DNA of 64,000 nucleotides, taken from Larix kaempferi (lineage: Eukaryota > Streptophyta > Pinopsida > Pinales > Pinaceae). The notes under the pieces are model-generated. The model saw only the letters and a list, made by a program, of their open reading frames with translations. It made no database searches and had not been told where the DNA came from. This document shows, in pieces, positions 35,201-48,834 of this stretch (position 1 is its first letter; every line of letters begins with the position of its first letter). The stretch lies in assembly GCA_027924585.1 (NCBI GenBank), contig BSBM01000423.1, positions 4,922,001-4,986,000 on the forward strand, written 5' to 3'. The translations under genes and the position numbers were made by a program.

Positions 35201-36259
35201 CTACACAATAAATGAATTCAACAGAAAGGCTCCAACGGATTTTCCCTCCACCGCACTCGGCTGCAACCTCCCCTCAACTCATGGTTTCGGTCCCCTCCTA
35301 TCGTCATCGTGGGAGTTAGCTTTCCCCAACAGAGTTCCCACGTCGATACTACTTATTAAGCATTCTTGATGAAAGATGACTTGGTATGGCTAAAATCCCT
35401 CACGGAATTCAAGAATCATGGGAGGTGTTCCCTCCACCATCCACATATGTTTAAGTGATGGTTTGTCATACTTCTCTATGTAGATAACAAGTGCCGAAAA
35501 AAAATAATTTATATGTGTATTCCTCTTTTAAACTTGAAGTCATGTTCATTTTCTTTTATGTAAAAGCAAACTGAGTAATTCTCTTTCTCGTAAGTTATAT
35601 TGGTCTAAAAAATAAAATAAAATAAAATACCAAGTCATATATATATATATAGCTTGGAATGTCCCTCTTTATATATATATGTATAATTTTACACTTATTC
35701 AAGCATCCCCTTTGATTTTAATAATTCTTGGTTAAAAAATTTGCTTCCAAACTTCTCTTGATTCAAACAATATATCAATTCAAATATATTGGTGTGAATA
35801 TTTATAGGTAATGCTTTGGTCATTAATACCAAAAATTATAACCTTTATAATAATAATCGCTTAATCCTATTAGTATTATTCATAGGAATTAATATATATA
35901 TATATAGGTATTTATACCTATGTCGTAGTATCTTACCTAGACCCCAAGACAAAAATATTTCATTCGGAATTCCCTCTTGGATGGACACTATTTTAAGGGT
36001 GTGCTTACGACCTTAGGACCAAGAGTAATTCATTACTCTTATTCATGTGTTTTTTTGGCACCAAGATGACCTTTGTCATCCCTGTTTAGGTTTTGATGTC
36101 TTCCTAGTTTACCATAATAATTACAACTTGGAAATAAAATAGCGATGCTCTTAAAGGGCCACTGCTGGGGCCTTGGCCTTGAGCTCCTCACGAGGGCCTC
36201 ATAGATTACAATATACCTTTAAATAAATAACAATGGGGTTGAAATTGAGGGATGTTACA
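32236..36259 (-). repeat. LARD 3' LTR
   Basis: 4024 bp; on its own strand TGTAACATCCC...TTCGTGATA, the last bases mutated from TGACA as in the other LTR. Contains short ORFs in both LTR copies without recognisable domains, a poly-C run near 35123 and TA microsatellites near 35640 and 35890. Confidence 0.95.
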
Positions 36260-36272
36260 CACTCCACCCCTT
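36260..36272 (-). other. LARD polypurine tract
   Basis: On the minus strand AAGGGGTGGAGTG directly precedes the 3' LTR start TGTAACATCC. Upstream, ACCGAGGACGG resembles the 3' end motif of the chromovirus (TTGAGGACGATG). Confidence 0.85.
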
Positions 36273-39107
36273 AAACATAACACCGTCCTCGGTGTTCGAT
36301 AGTTTGTGCTTTGCATCCATTCACTATCTTTCGCTTACTTTTGTTTTTATGCTTTGCTTGTCTTCTCATTTTTGCAATTTTCTGGCAGCTCTTATCACTT
36401 ATATCCTGCACATTACACAGATTATACAAGATCTTCCAACGTTCTTTAGTATAACCTAAATATATAAAATTTCAAAACAATAAATGTTCATCATTCTTCC
36501 TCTTCCTTGAGGTGATATTCGCTTACTCTAGCTTTCATATTATTCATGTATAAAACATCTCATAGTCTAGTTACAAAATCATTTACACTTGATTGTATCA
36601 TAAAACAATTCTTTCCACAACAGCTTGTTTGATCATCAAACTCTTTTGTTTTTCAGCAATCATGGATACGTGAGTACAAAAATGCTCTTTTGTACTTCAG
36701 CAATCATGGAGACTTGCATACATAACATGAGTCCTCTGCAACTCAGCAGGAATACTTCTGCATACTTTCAGCAGGGATATGATAGTCTTACACTACAACT
36801 CAAAACATAGCATATTTTCAGAAAGATAATATTACTAGAAAGAAAAACATATAGAACCTACAGCCATAAGTAGGTTGGACAAACACCCAAGGAGACCTGT
36901 TTACTTAACCACTAGGTAGAAGATTTTGTGCAGAAACAAGGCACTCAAAAATGCCTTCTCCACTCAGCATCAACCTCCTGAAATAACATGCCTTCTCCAC
37001 TCGGCATCAACCTCCTGAACTCAATAAGAGTTTGGAAGACTCACAACATGATCAACAACAAAGCATATCCCCTCATCAAATCTCTTGAGTGCAACCAACA
37101 AAACCTCAAGGTAAATTTCCTCGTTAGGAAAAGTGATGAACCTCAGTTCATAATTTGATAGCTATTATATAGACTGCATAGGTCTTTAGTGGTCAGTTTG
37201 GAATAAATGAGCCTCAAGCTCCAGTCCCATCTTTCGGGGCACTATGACCACATTTCAAGGGAGTTGTCCCATACCAACAACTAGTTAGTTGCATCATGAT
37301 CCTGCCACATGTCCATTGCCTTCTACCCTAGATTCCATTCCTCCTAGTGGGTCAGAAAACATTCTTTCTACAATATACAGAATCATAAACATACTAAAAA
37401 TTCAAATCTTTTCTTCTGCATTATTATTATTTTAACTAAAGGATATTAACTCAACATGTACATAATCAAATGATAATTACTTAAGAGATTACAATTGTAG
37501 ATAGGGTAGGCAAGCATTTATTATTCCTTGTATGCCACACACATGATATCAATAAAAATGGATTCACTCATCATATTCTTTGCATTCTCATGGACACACA
37601 TCAATAATAAGTCTCACCATTATAAGGTAATTCATTACTTACTTTTGAGCAATTAGCTTGACTTATCTATATAAGTGCTCTTGTGATCATGTCATCCGTC
37701 GAATCTTAATATCGCTTCCTGAAATGTTAGTATAAGAAAAATTTTCTTACTTCAAATTGCACTTTTAGTTCCAAAGCATTTTACTCATACTCTTTTAATT
37801 AGCTTGTGCACCCTCTTCATTTCACGCTGATGTGAACTCTTCAATATCCCATTGATAATATGTTAGTATTTATAGTTCAAAACATTTAGTTACAAATAAA
37901 TTTATTTCAAATCGAGACTCATCATTTAATCATTCTAATAACTTTTTTAGATGTAAAAAGATCTGGTTGCTCCATCTATCATCACAATATTATGATTCTT
38001 CTTTCTCCGATGATCAAAACTCCCTTGATTACCAAGTCCCTTAGATTTGACGTACTTCTATCTTTAGAAAATATAACAATTCCTACCTATATTTTATTTA
38101 TGAAGGAAAACAACTGAATTTTGGATGCATTACTTCAAACTTCTAGGAGATCCTACTATACAATACATTCCTGAAAATCTTCATAATGATAAGAATATTT
38201 ATGAAATAAAATATAAGTATTGACGATTTTTCCATAAGCAAAAATAATATTTAAAATTTACTTCATCATCTTATTGCATGAATCCATCCATGTCCTTTAA
38301 ACTTATCATGTAACCTAATATGCCTCATTCATTCTAGCTATAATTGCCATATCTTATATGAACTCCATTCTATTGGATCTTATCATGAAAATAATGACAG
38401 AATGAACGTATACACGTTTTTGTCTTAAGCATGCTATCATAATCCTAAGTACAAGGATACTCCTTCTAACTTTTGACATTTGAGAACTAATTTTTATCTC
38501 AAAGAAAGTAGCTACATAATTATAACTTCTACCAATAAATGCTCTATCCGATCATCTCCTAAACATTATATGAATCTTGTCGTAACCACTATGCATAGAC
38601 ATTTAAGGTGTTCAAGTGACTTTTGTTGAACCGAACAATATTTATTTCTTCGTAGTGTAGTAATGAAACTATACTTTTAACTTAATTATGTCCATAGGTA
38701 ATAAAAATTGGATAACTAAAATGCAGAATTAAACGATGTTTCTTCAAAATTTTCAAATTTATAAATAAGCAATACATGTTCACAACATTTTGCACAACTA
38801 CAGAAATTATTTCGACTAGCTACCACTTTTCAGAATAATACCATCTGACAATATAAGTATTCGTATATAGTAAAAGTAAAACTCATAATACAAGAAAACA
38901 TACCTTATTCAAAATTTTGTAAGAAGTACAAAATTACTTCTCCGTATGCTTTCAAAGAAACTTGAAGTGGTACTTTGAATAATATTACTCCTTGTCCATT
39001 CCAGCCCATGCAAAATAAAACAAAAGCAATAGAGTGATTAGTTTATCAAATTTCATGTTTTACTCAATCCATATTGATCCCAATAAGCCCGAGTGTTTTA
39101 ACCTAGA
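36273..39107 (-). other. LARD internal region, non-coding
   Basis: No ORF with element protein motifs. The stretch of about 36865-37360 matches the chromovirus LTR at about 58545-59095 in the same orientation with modest divergence. The remainder is AT-rich sequence I do not recognise. Confidence 0.8.
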
Positions 39108-39119
39108 GCTCTGATACCA
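39108..39119 (-). other. LARD primer-binding site (tRNA-iMet type)
   Basis: On the minus strand TGGTATCAGAGC, three bases after the 5' LTR end. This is the standard plant initiator-methionine tRNA primer site. Confidence 0.95.
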
Positions 39120-39122
39120 TTT

Positions 39123-42100
39123 TGTCACGAACCCAAAAATGTAAAAATTTAAAATTTTTCTAAGTAGTCTTAAATCCCTTTCAAAGGTCTAATCGCTATA
39201 AAAAAATGCTTTGCGAAATTATAAATATATAATCAGTATCTAAATTATCTATTAAACATAAGGTTCGTTAATTTATCCGTCAGAATTATGGAGCATGAAT
39301 AATCATTTAAACTAATGAAAGAAACATAATTATTTATACAAGTTTTCAAACCTCATCAACCAATTAATCACACAGTCAAACAATGATTACTCCTTTTTAT
39401 ACTTAGCATTTAGTAAGTTTTCACAAGGTAAAAGTATGAATCTAGTACTTCGTCTAACATAAGCTGTATCATTTTAATTAAATCTTATCCTTAGTGCTAG
39501 CTTGGAATAATTGGTCAAGAGATACATATACGAGAACATCTTATGGTAACGTTTATAAACAAATAATACAACACTTGAGCAATGATATGAACAAGAAGTT
39601 ATTAAAGTTAGTAACACATAACAAATCTGAATAACACAAGTATAAACACACATAAGATACCAAGGACATACACAAGAGACCAAGGTAACGTGGTTCACCC
39701 GTACACGGGCTAGTCCACAAAATGTTGTGTGTGTTTTATATAACAATTCCCAAAGGGATTACATCTTTTATCAAGTTATTGTCGTAACTTTTCAACTTCC
39801 TTGGAGCTTCTCTTATGGAGAAAAAGTATCCAACACTAACATCAAGACTTTTCTATAATCTACATTATGAATTACTAAAGCCAGCACATAAGTTCATATT
39901 TCCACTATCTGAAGCCTCTCCAGTAGAGAGTATTCTTAAGACACTCAATACTAAACCAATCCCTACCGATGGAAATGCAACAAGGTATATAGATAAATAC
40001 ATATATTCATGTGACTAAATCTCGTGGATCTAACTCCACTGTATTATTTCTATCTTTCATAAATGAAGTACATCAAACCCTTTTAACAAGATTTGTGATT
40101 TTTAACATCCTTTACCCAAGATCCATTTTATGTTTCAAGTAACACTTATACATATAATTTAAACTATGTGTTTGGGATTCGACTACCTTGCCGCCCCTTC
40201 CTAGCGCTTCACCCTTTATAAAAAGGCAGAATGCTTGTACAGGCATTTGATGGTAGATAACCAATATATGATAGGTTCATGTAACAAAATAAAAGTTCCT
40301 GGCGACTTTAATATGCATGTAAAGATCCTACATGCAGCATGCGATATAAGCCCAAAATTCTATGATTTTAAATGGGAAAATAATGTGTATGCCGAGATCC
40401 CGTTAGGCAACATATAAATGTACAGTGAATATATATAACTCTTTTCATAACTCCTTTACTTATATCATTTTCGTATTTTTATTAACATGAATATAGGGAA
40501 AACTAAGGGAATTAACCCTAGTATGTCATAACAACATAAGCATAATATACCAATTACTATATAAACTAGTAATGACACATAGGGATTGTAATTCCTAATT
40601 TTCCAATGCGCAGCATCCATAGTATATAATAATGTATAATCAGGATTCCACCTAATGCACTCCAAGTGCATAACATAATATTTAGAACTCTAACTGATAT
40701 GAAATAAACCAAGGTTCCAGTATAGTTTGTGTTACTATAGTATAAACACAGAGATATTAAGAACAAATCTACCAAGTATTAATATGAGTACCCATCCAGA
40801 CGCTTCCCAAAATATAGAGATGCATTATTTATAAAATATATCTAACATGTATTAATCCCAATGTTCCACCCGATTTTCATACAGCAAGGTATAAAAGATC
40901 AATCGTGGCAGCTTAAGTATATATATAAATGCAGAGATCATAATGAAAACTAAACCAACACAGTGATGGGTTTTCTTTTCCTTAGTCGACCCTTTCAAAC
41001 TACCTAATGCCTTTATATAATATATAAACTCTATAGAGCTTATGTTTTCAATAGCCATCCTTCCCTGATTACATGCAGTGTTTTAATATTTGGTATTAAT
41101 ACGATTTCACACCAGCAAACAACATCTAAAAGGCCTAGTCAAATACTCAGGCGAAAACCCAAAAGAGCAGCAATGCTCGTAACACACAATCAATGGGTAT
41201 AAAATCAAAGTTGCAGGGTTCGCAAGAATCCAACAACAAAATAAATATGCAGTCGTATAAATAAATACCACACAGTATTGAAATCATGGGGTTCGGTTTC
41301 CAATTCCAAATGCACATCCAAAGACAGACCTATGGTATTTCAGAGATCATTAGCAAAAGATTTAGGTTGAGCTAACACTTCAACAAAAACGATTTAGCTC
41401 AGTTCGCATCTCAAAGGAAGAATATAGGCAAACCTAAATTTTCTTCTGTTGAGGCACATCGTGGAGGATACATACCATAGTCTTCAGTTTACCATAGCTC
41501 GGAGGATACATACCATAGTCTTCAGTTTACCTTCCACCATGCATATGTGACGCCCAGATTTCATTCCACAGTCCCAAGCCAATCCCTGCTTTCCCTCCGA
41601 GCTGATCTTTAAGTAACACAGTGATCATTTCCGCTCTTACCCAGCCTCTATGCAGGGTATAATATATTTGCAGCAAATCAGTTTTGAAATCGAATAATTG
41701 GACATTAGTGAGATCATAGCATCATAAGAGATTTATGATCAATGGGATCAGGCCCTAATGCGGTCATCCCTTCCCATTTCATATCACAAGGTAGAAACCT
41801 CCCTGCAAATCAAGAGATCATGGGTCGATTCCCTCCAAGGGAGATCGCCCAACTATCATGCAGCACAAGCAATTTTTATTGAAATGAACGAGATCCATTT
41901 ACCGATTTGGGGTTTACTTTCTGAGCCATTCCACATCGTTAAATGGTCTAAGAAGTAGACGTATTCAGCACCGTTAAGGATCTAAGTAAATCAGTCCATA
42001 CGGAGATTCTGAAACAATGGAAACCTCCAGTCTATCCTACTCCAGAAGCATTTTGCATGCCCCCCCCTCTCTGTCTATCTTGATGGCACCGTATCCTTAC

Positions 42101-43226
42101 CAAGATCCTGAACCGCCCTATATTAACACCTCCACTACACAATAGATGAATTCAACAGAAAGGATCCAACGAATTTTCCCTCCACCGCACTCGGCTGCAA
42201 CCTCCCCTCAACTCATGGTTTCGGTCCCCTCCTATCGTCATCGTGGGAGTTACCTTTCCCCAACAGAGTTTCGACATCGATACTACTTATTAAGCATTCT
42301 TGACCAAAGATGACTTGGTATGGCTAAAATCCCTCACGGATTTCAAGAATCATGGGAGGTGTTCCCTCCACCATCCACATATGTTTAAATGATGGTTTCT
42401 CATACTTCTCTATGTAGATAACAAGTGCCGAAAAAAAATAAATTTATATGTGTATTCCTCTTTTAAACTTGAAATCATGTTCATTTTCTTCTTTTAAACT
42501 TGAAATCATGTTCATTTTCTTTTATGTAAAAGCAAACTGAGTAATTCTCTTTCTCGTAAGTTATTGGTCTAAAAAATAAAATAAAATACCAAGTCATATA
42601 TATATATAGCTTGGAATGTCCCTCTTTATATATATATATATATAATTTTAAACTTATTCAAGCATCCCCTTTGATTTTAATAATTCTCGGTTAAAAACTT
42701 TGCTTCCAAACTACTCTTGATTCAAACAATATATCAATGCAAATATATTGGTGTGAATATTTAAAGGTAATACTTTGGTCATTAATACCAAAAATTATAA
42801 CCTTTATAATAATAATCGCTTTATCCTATTAGTATTATTCATAGGAATTAATATATATATATATATATATATAGGTATTTATACCTATGTCGTAGTATCT
42901 TACCTAGACCCCAAGACGAAAATATTTCATTCGGCATTCCCGCTTGGACGGACACTATTTTAAGGGTGTGGTTACGACCTTAGGACCAAGAGTAATTCAT
43001 TACTCTTCTTCACGTGCTTTTCTGGCACCAAGATGACCTTCGTCATCCCTATTTAGGTTTTGATGTCTTCCTAGTTTACCATAATAATTACAACTTGGAA
43101 ATAAAATAATGATGCTCTTAAAGGTCCACTGGTGGGGCTTTGGCCTTGAGCTCCTCACCAAGGCCTCATAGATTACAATATACATTTAAATAAATAACAA
43201 TGGGGTTAAAATTGAGGGATGTTACA
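39123..43226 (-). repeat. LARD 5' LTR
   Basis: 4104 bp. Longer than the other LTR mainly through small local duplications (about 41460-41530 and about 42455-42520) and longer TA runs. On its own strand it begins TGTAACATCCC at 43226 and ends GTTCGTGACA at 39123. Confidence 0.95.
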
Positions 43227-43231
43227 CATAA
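43227..43231 (+). repeat. LARD target-site duplication, right (CATAA)
   Basis: Partner of 32231-32235. Confidence 0.97.
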
Positions 43232-43927
43232 ACAGAGAGGGCTCTCTCTATAAACTCATAGAATACTGGAAATCTTCAAAGGTGTCAATTAGCGAAAACA
43301 TAGACCAACATTCAACATTAAAGATATTCAATTACAACGATGCACAGAAAGATCAGATTTTTGTTCGAACAAAACAACGCTTTAAGAAATATTTGGTTGA
43401 AAAACGCATGAAATTCACTTAGGCGATGGAGTCACATTCAACAAGGTCTACAAAACATTATTTACAAAGATTTGGAAAATGCCTTCACAAGGGCAAGATA
43501 GCAAGCAACTAGTAGTCGGAGAGCTTTAATTGGTGGAGTAGAAGAGAAAAGATACAATCCATCAACATTGGGCATCTAACAAGGATGAATCCAATGCCAA
43601 CTTTAGCAGAATCTGTTTGGTGAAGTGCTTGAAATAAGCTAGGCAGAGCATAATCTCTATGAATTCTACTTAACCATTTACCTTGATTCCAAGCATGAAG
43701 GAAATAATACAAACTGAAAATAACAAAGAGAGAGAAACACTTTCACATGGAAAAAAGAAAGGTATAGACTACTAGACTGATTACACAGGAATCCTTGAGA
43801 TAAACGCAGGCTATCAGCTCTGCAAAATAGTATTAAATAGCTCCAAAAATGTCTTAGAAACTAAACTTCAAAATACCAATAGCTTGTTACATCAGATTTT
43901 CAACCATCGTATCTTTGATTACAACTG

Positions 43928-43935
43928 TATATATA
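43928..43935 (-). promoter_or_regulatory. TATA box of LTR-a
   Basis: TATATATA, also present in LTR-b (49625-49632) and LTR-c (55370-55377). It lies downstream (in element sense) of the U3 ORF. Confidence 0.55.
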
Positions 43936-44530
43936 GGCGGCCCTGAGCTCCAGACTCGGATTTTTCCCAACAGAAATAGTTATAACCAACTAACACCTAG
44001 CTAACAGTCCAAATGAAATACTGTTTGCTGTCGCTATCCTTTAAACAAAATATCTATAGAAAGGTTTAACCGCTTATTACAATCACGTGGCCGATACATT
44101 ACATGGCCGAAATGTTCCCAACAAAAATCCAAAAATACAAAAATGTAGCTGCTGTCAGCTAGATTGGCTTCCATAGCTCTTCAAAACTCGGACGTGGTCA
44201 TGCTAGTTGTTTCTCTGACCTTTTTTCATTGATTGTCTCTTGAATCCTCCATACTGAACAAAAAACCTCTATGGCTGGAGTTGCTGCTTGACGGACACGT
44301 TTCTTCAGTCATGACAGCTTTCGATGCCGACAAGCAACTCAACAATAACATACTGGGCTTGACCAATTCTATTGATACCATATATATTTAAGTTGTGTTC
44401 CTTTTCCAACATTAGAATATGGGCCATCTTAATCCCCCAAAAACCATAGGTAGGGAATGTACATAGGTAACAAAAAATAAACAGATTTTCCAGGATGCAA
44501 AAATGTGGAAAACATACTAGCACCACCACC

Positions 44531-44932
44531 TCATTCTCGGTCTTTTACCTGACCGTGTCCGTCGAGGAAGTCACTCACATTGAAACAGTCTTCTATTGGG
44601 TTCCCCTTAGGCAGAGGGGTAATGGGGACCTCTTCTTTAGGGAGAATCCAATCATGGATCAAATCTTCGTCAGGGGAAATTTTCGGCCCCCCCTCCTTGC
44701 ATGCAGTCTCCTCTTTCAGTCGCAACAAATCTTACCATTCCTGTGGAGTCTTAGACTCCTTAGCCTCTCTAGTGGGAACGTTCTCCCCTTGGTCCGAAAG
44801 CATACCAAACGGGAGAGTATAATCCTCTTCTTTGGGAGAAAGCATAAGGGGTGGGAGGATATAATCTTCTTCCATTTCTGAGAAGACATGCTCCGGTGTG
44901 AGGATCACATCGGCCTCTGGTCTTCTCTCCAT
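44531..44932 (-). pseudogene. U3 ORF of the gag-only element, copy in LTR-a
   Basis: Counterpart of the intact 133-codon ORF in LTR-b, same length (402 nt), with the ATG at 44930-44932 preserved. A TAA in place of the Glu codon after TPQEW breaks it near 44729. The protein is acidic, with FSEMEEDYILPPLML and PSPKEEDYTLPFGML-like repeats. Function unknown. Confidence 0.6.
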
Positions 44933-45925
44933 GTCTTGACACAACTGCAAATAATACTGAGGGATAGAAGAACCTCACCACCTTTTGTACATGAATTGTA
45001 TGCCGATGAGGTTAGGTTTATAACCAATCACAACGACGGTGTCCCCAAGTGAATCCGTCTATCATGATCTCCTGATTGGATCCTCCAAGTTAGACAGCAT
45101 GATGACAGACGTTCGAAAAGACCTTGGATATGCTCGGTCATACTCTTTTGTGCTATGCTGAAAAGGCTCTTGACTGCACAAAAGAGGTTTTGGATCATGA
45201 GGCAATCATTGAGCTTCAACGAGGACATCTTTGCACGTGAAAACACTAGCTAGGATCGAGACAGCAGACGTCACCTTTCATAACCTTTCCATCCTAACCC
45301 TTCATTGGCTCAAATGGGCATTCTAAGTTTTCAAAGGATTTAGGGTTGTTGATTCAATCTTTACTTAGATCCTAACTGCATGATGGCTTTGGTCCCACCA
45401 GCCACGGCAATTCGAGGTGTGGTTAACTTTCTCACAAGGACAATCAGCGCGGCCATCTCTGACTGTTGATTTCCCTCTAATGGATCTGAACCATTGACAT
45501 GTGCAGGCAATTTACTCCGACTGCGGAGATTTGAAACCTGACAAATTTCATGCATGTTAGATTGGCGCGGTGACCAAGCTCCGTGGATCTCTCCTCCCAC
45601 CTTTTCTCCCAGATCTTTAAAGTACCCATAATTTCATAGGTATTATGTGTTTCAGGGTCGTCGATATTTACGACACTTGATCTAGACCATTAACCCATGT
45701 CATTTTTCTGTGTTAGGCGTTTTTACCCGTCATCATACATCTGAAAGACCGAGGATGCCCATTTTTTCCTTTAATCTTACCCTGTGTTGGGATATATTTT
45801 ATCATTCGTGATTCAAAATTTTCTATCAATGGGGAATGGGGCTCCTTAGGGATTTTGACAGCCTTGATGTACTTGTATCCCCTACGAAAACCACCACAGA
45901 ACCTAGCACAATTTGAGCGCTAACT

Positions 45926-45945
45926 ACTGGCTCCAGCCGGGGATG
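45926..45945 (-). other. Polypurine-type tract before LTR-a
   Basis: Minus strand reads GGCTGGAGCCAGT just before the LTR start; LTR-b has ACTGGAGCCAGT at 51670-51682. Shorter on purines than a classic tract but matching the Tat GTGGAGCCAGA. Confidence 0.5.
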
Positions 45946-46207
45946 CTATCCTCCTTGCGAGGTAGCGAAGAACCCGTAGACCACATGCTTGATCCATTGG
46001 CGGTTCCTAATCATGCCACCTATTACCTGCATCCCGTCTTCCATCCATATCTGGAAAGGAGACACTGTATATACTAAAATATTTACTGAGCAACTTGATT
46101 CATCCTACCTATCTCACATTACTGAAATTAATGACAATGCTTGACCTACAAGCTTATTTATGTACATATGATTTCCTACCCTACCTACTGAGCGTGGGGA
46201 CTAAAAT

Positions 46208-48403
46208 TCATGTAATTACATACACCCAATGAAGCCAATCAAGCAAATGAGCCCCAAAACAAAATTCGGATTTAGCTTCTCCAAACTGAAAAAGGAACTT
46301 AACAAATGATAACCCAAGGTGAAAATCTCCTCTAATTCCCGCCTTCCTCGACAATATAGCCCTCCCTTTTTCTGAAGGTTAGAACAATTTTACAAAAGTA
46401 TCTTTGATAAAATGGGATAGTCCTATGTCCTTATGTCCAGCCATGAGGGCTTCGTCAAGGAGTTCTTGCTAAGTATTCACATCTTCCATGTGGCAATAAG
46501 GCCACTCAAATGACAATCCTGCGTACCATCTGCCCCACTAAGCTCTATACAACCCTTTATGGGTGCATTCATCTTCTTTACAGGGAGGTATTGACTGATC
46601 AAGTATATGCATATCGAACTGATGTTTCCTCTGGGTGTCAATGGTGTGGTGACCTTCAAACATAGCAAAGGGAACACTTTCTTCTAAGCAACAAGAATCT
46701 TAAACTGAATGACCTGGAGAGAAACTCTTTTGACTGTCAGATTCTTCTTTTGAACTATATGACAACTGACAAAACTGGAGAAAATTAGTATCCCTCTCGG
46801 GAGGATAGATCTCAAGGTCATTCCTCATCTCCTCAATACTCTTAGAATCCTGAAATCGCCCTTCTCTATCACATGTATCAGAAACATCATAAAAATTTTC
46901 AATAAATTTAAACATAACCAACTCTTCTTGAAAGGAAACCTTTGAATGCGGAAGAGGGATTTGATTTTCTGCTTGGTATTTTTCCTCCCCATGGCAAATT
47001 TCTGTTCCTCAGGATTTATTACATACTTGTCCCTCCTCTTTATCATCAATCTCAAAAAAGAATTGGAAGCTTTCCATTTTAGACCTTTGTTTTTTATTAG
47101 AATCCTTGATTCTTCGTTTTATCAATTCAAAAGAGGTGTAGCAGAAGGGTAGGCAATCATTTTCAGCACATTTACACCTGGGGGTTTGATGGTGGATATC
47201 GACAAGCTCTTCTTCATTGATTGCCCTGAAACTTATAAGGCTTTCAGTAGGCCTAGTACTGGGGCAATCCTCTCCATAATCATCATATTTATCGTAGATA
47301 GGTGGACCGAAACTCTTTTCAACTTCGCTACCACTAGACTTTCTAGCGGATTGATTGTAAACTCTCTCAAACAAATCAGAATTACCTTCTTCTAGTATAT
47401 CATCGTGCTGATGCTTTCTTGGCACATCCTGGGAAAGATTACAATGCAAAACTAGTTCTCCTCGTTCATGCTTCTTTCCAAATCTGGATTCTTCTTCGAT
47501 TATTTCATGGTTATCCTTAGTTGACAATTTTCCTGACACTCTAAAGTTTTCTTCAACCTCCAATGCATCAATGAACATACACTGCAGATTTGGAGACCTT
47601 CTTTCCAAAAGAAGAAAAAATAAATCGAAAGGAAATATAGAGGCATAATGTAACTTGGTAGCATTCTCTAGGGGTTGAATTTCCCTTGGCATGTTATAAT
47701 AAAAACTTGCAAACCTTCTGTTAAAACTAGACATGACCTCCCTTTCCTGCCTTCTCATGGAATAAAACTCTGAAAGCACTAGGTCCTATGACCTCCTCTT
47801 ACCCCAAAATTCCAAGAAGACATCGGAAAACCCCTTCCAAGTGTTTATAGACTCCGGCTGGAAATGGTTAAACCATTTCTTTATGTCTCCCTGGAAGGAT
47901 TGGGTGAAAGTCCTCATAGACACATCGTCATGCTCTACCTCAAAAAGATCCAGAAAATGCCCAAATCCTTGAAGATGTTTATCGGCGGTTAGGTTTTCAG
48001 ATTCTCCATCAAATTTAGGTAGGTATCTTTGGTATTTGGGGGGATATTCATGGAGAAAAAAGGGCAGCTTAAAAGGGCGATATCGGAGTTGGGATTTGAG
48101 AGGAAAAGGAGTAGGTACTAGGGGGATCCCTTCAGCCTTATTCTCATGGAACTTGCAGGGTTGGCTATGGATCTTGCTTGTCTTAGAAGAAAGAATGGGA
48201 TTGGCTCTAAGGTTTAGAGGAAGATATATATCTAGGAGATCTAGAGAAGGATATACAAAGGAAAGTATCCCATGGCCCAGAGCTCTACGGTGGAACAAAA
48301 TTTTCTTGATATATATACATATAGCTACCAAGATATTGATACAAAAGAGGAAAATTTATTTGAAAGGACTAGATCTTTGATACCTGAACTTTGATTCTTC
48401 CAT
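46208..48403 (-). pseudogene. gag: gag of the array, copy A
   Basis: 732-codon frame equal in length to copy B (2196 nt). ATG at 48401-48403 (MEESKF); the capsid core includes YLPKFDGESENLTADKH, MRTFTQSFQGDIKKWFNHF, FWGKRRS and FNRRFASFYYNMPREI, matching the Tat Gag core block by block. Stops at 48356 (TAA; Glu codon in B), 47786 (TAG; Trp in B), 47009 and 46700 inactivate it. No protease or RT follows, and the frame ends TGA 46208-46210. No zinc knuckle was found. Confidence 0.88.
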
Positions 48404-48816
48404 ACCTTAAGGCGGTCGAGCTTGTGCTTGATGGGAGTGTACTGCTTGGATTGAATCTTGACTTAAGTCGCCAGGTGGATGGTACAACCTTCTCATTGTC
48501 TGATTGTTGTTCACCTTCAACCTTCAGGCCTTGACTTATGGATTGATTCTAATTCGGTCCTTTGGTCCATCAATTTGGGCCCTTCGTGATCCTAGGGTGA
48601 CTTTGTAAATTCTTTAACAATATGTTTGGCACACTGATCTCTCCCTCATTGAATCTTCTTGAATAGTCTGATCTTGGTAAGTGGAGTCGCCAGGGCAAAA
48701 ATTCTTCAACCTTCTTGAAAAACGTAGAGATCTCTGTTTGCCCATAGGGATTTTGCTTCTTCTTTGATATTTCAGACAGATATGTCATTCTCCATGGATT
48801 GATAAAACAACTTGAA

Positions 48817-48834
48817 TCCCTGGCAATGACGCCA
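48817..48834 (-). other. Primer-binding site, unit A
   Basis: Minus strand TGGCGTCATTGCCAGGGA, three bases after LTR-b's TGTTAACA end. A decayed form of the TGGCGCCGTTGCCGGGGA type used by the Tat element. Confidence 0.8.

Larger units (their letters stand above)
32236..43226 (-). mobile_element. Large non-coding LTR element (LARD-like), complete
   Basis: 10,991 bp with long LTRs (4104 and 4024 bp) and an internal region of only 2863 bp holding no gag or pol. Minus-strand orientation is set by a tRNA-iMet primer-binding site next to the 39123-43226 LTR and a polypurine tract next to the 32236-36259 LTR. Exact CATAA duplications and the empty site in sister LTRs prove insertion into LTR-a. 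It must have been mobilised by another element's proteins; its ends resemble the chromovirus at 59-62 kb. Confidence 0.95.
43232..45925 (-). repeat. LTR-a, main part
   Basis: Continues the array's left LTR after the LARD. It matches LTR-b from about 48931 and LTR-c from about 54676, lacks about 46 bp near 45605 that both others have, and ends CTAACT (CTAACA in the sisters). Minus-strand TATA run at 43928-43935. Confidence 0.93.

Noticed and set aside
39108-39119. tRNA-Met-like sequence
   Set aside because: Only the 12-nt primer-binding complement is present; there is no tRNA cloverleaf.
44495-44881. 128-codon + strand ORF, repeated at 50192-50578
   Set aside because: It is antisense to the U3 ORF of the gag-only LTR; its openness in two copies follows from overlap with that frame, and LTR-c does not keep it.
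46477-46677. 66-codon minus ORF (MFPLLCLKV), also at 52221-52421
   Set aside because: Overlaps gag A and B in a different frame; a shadow.
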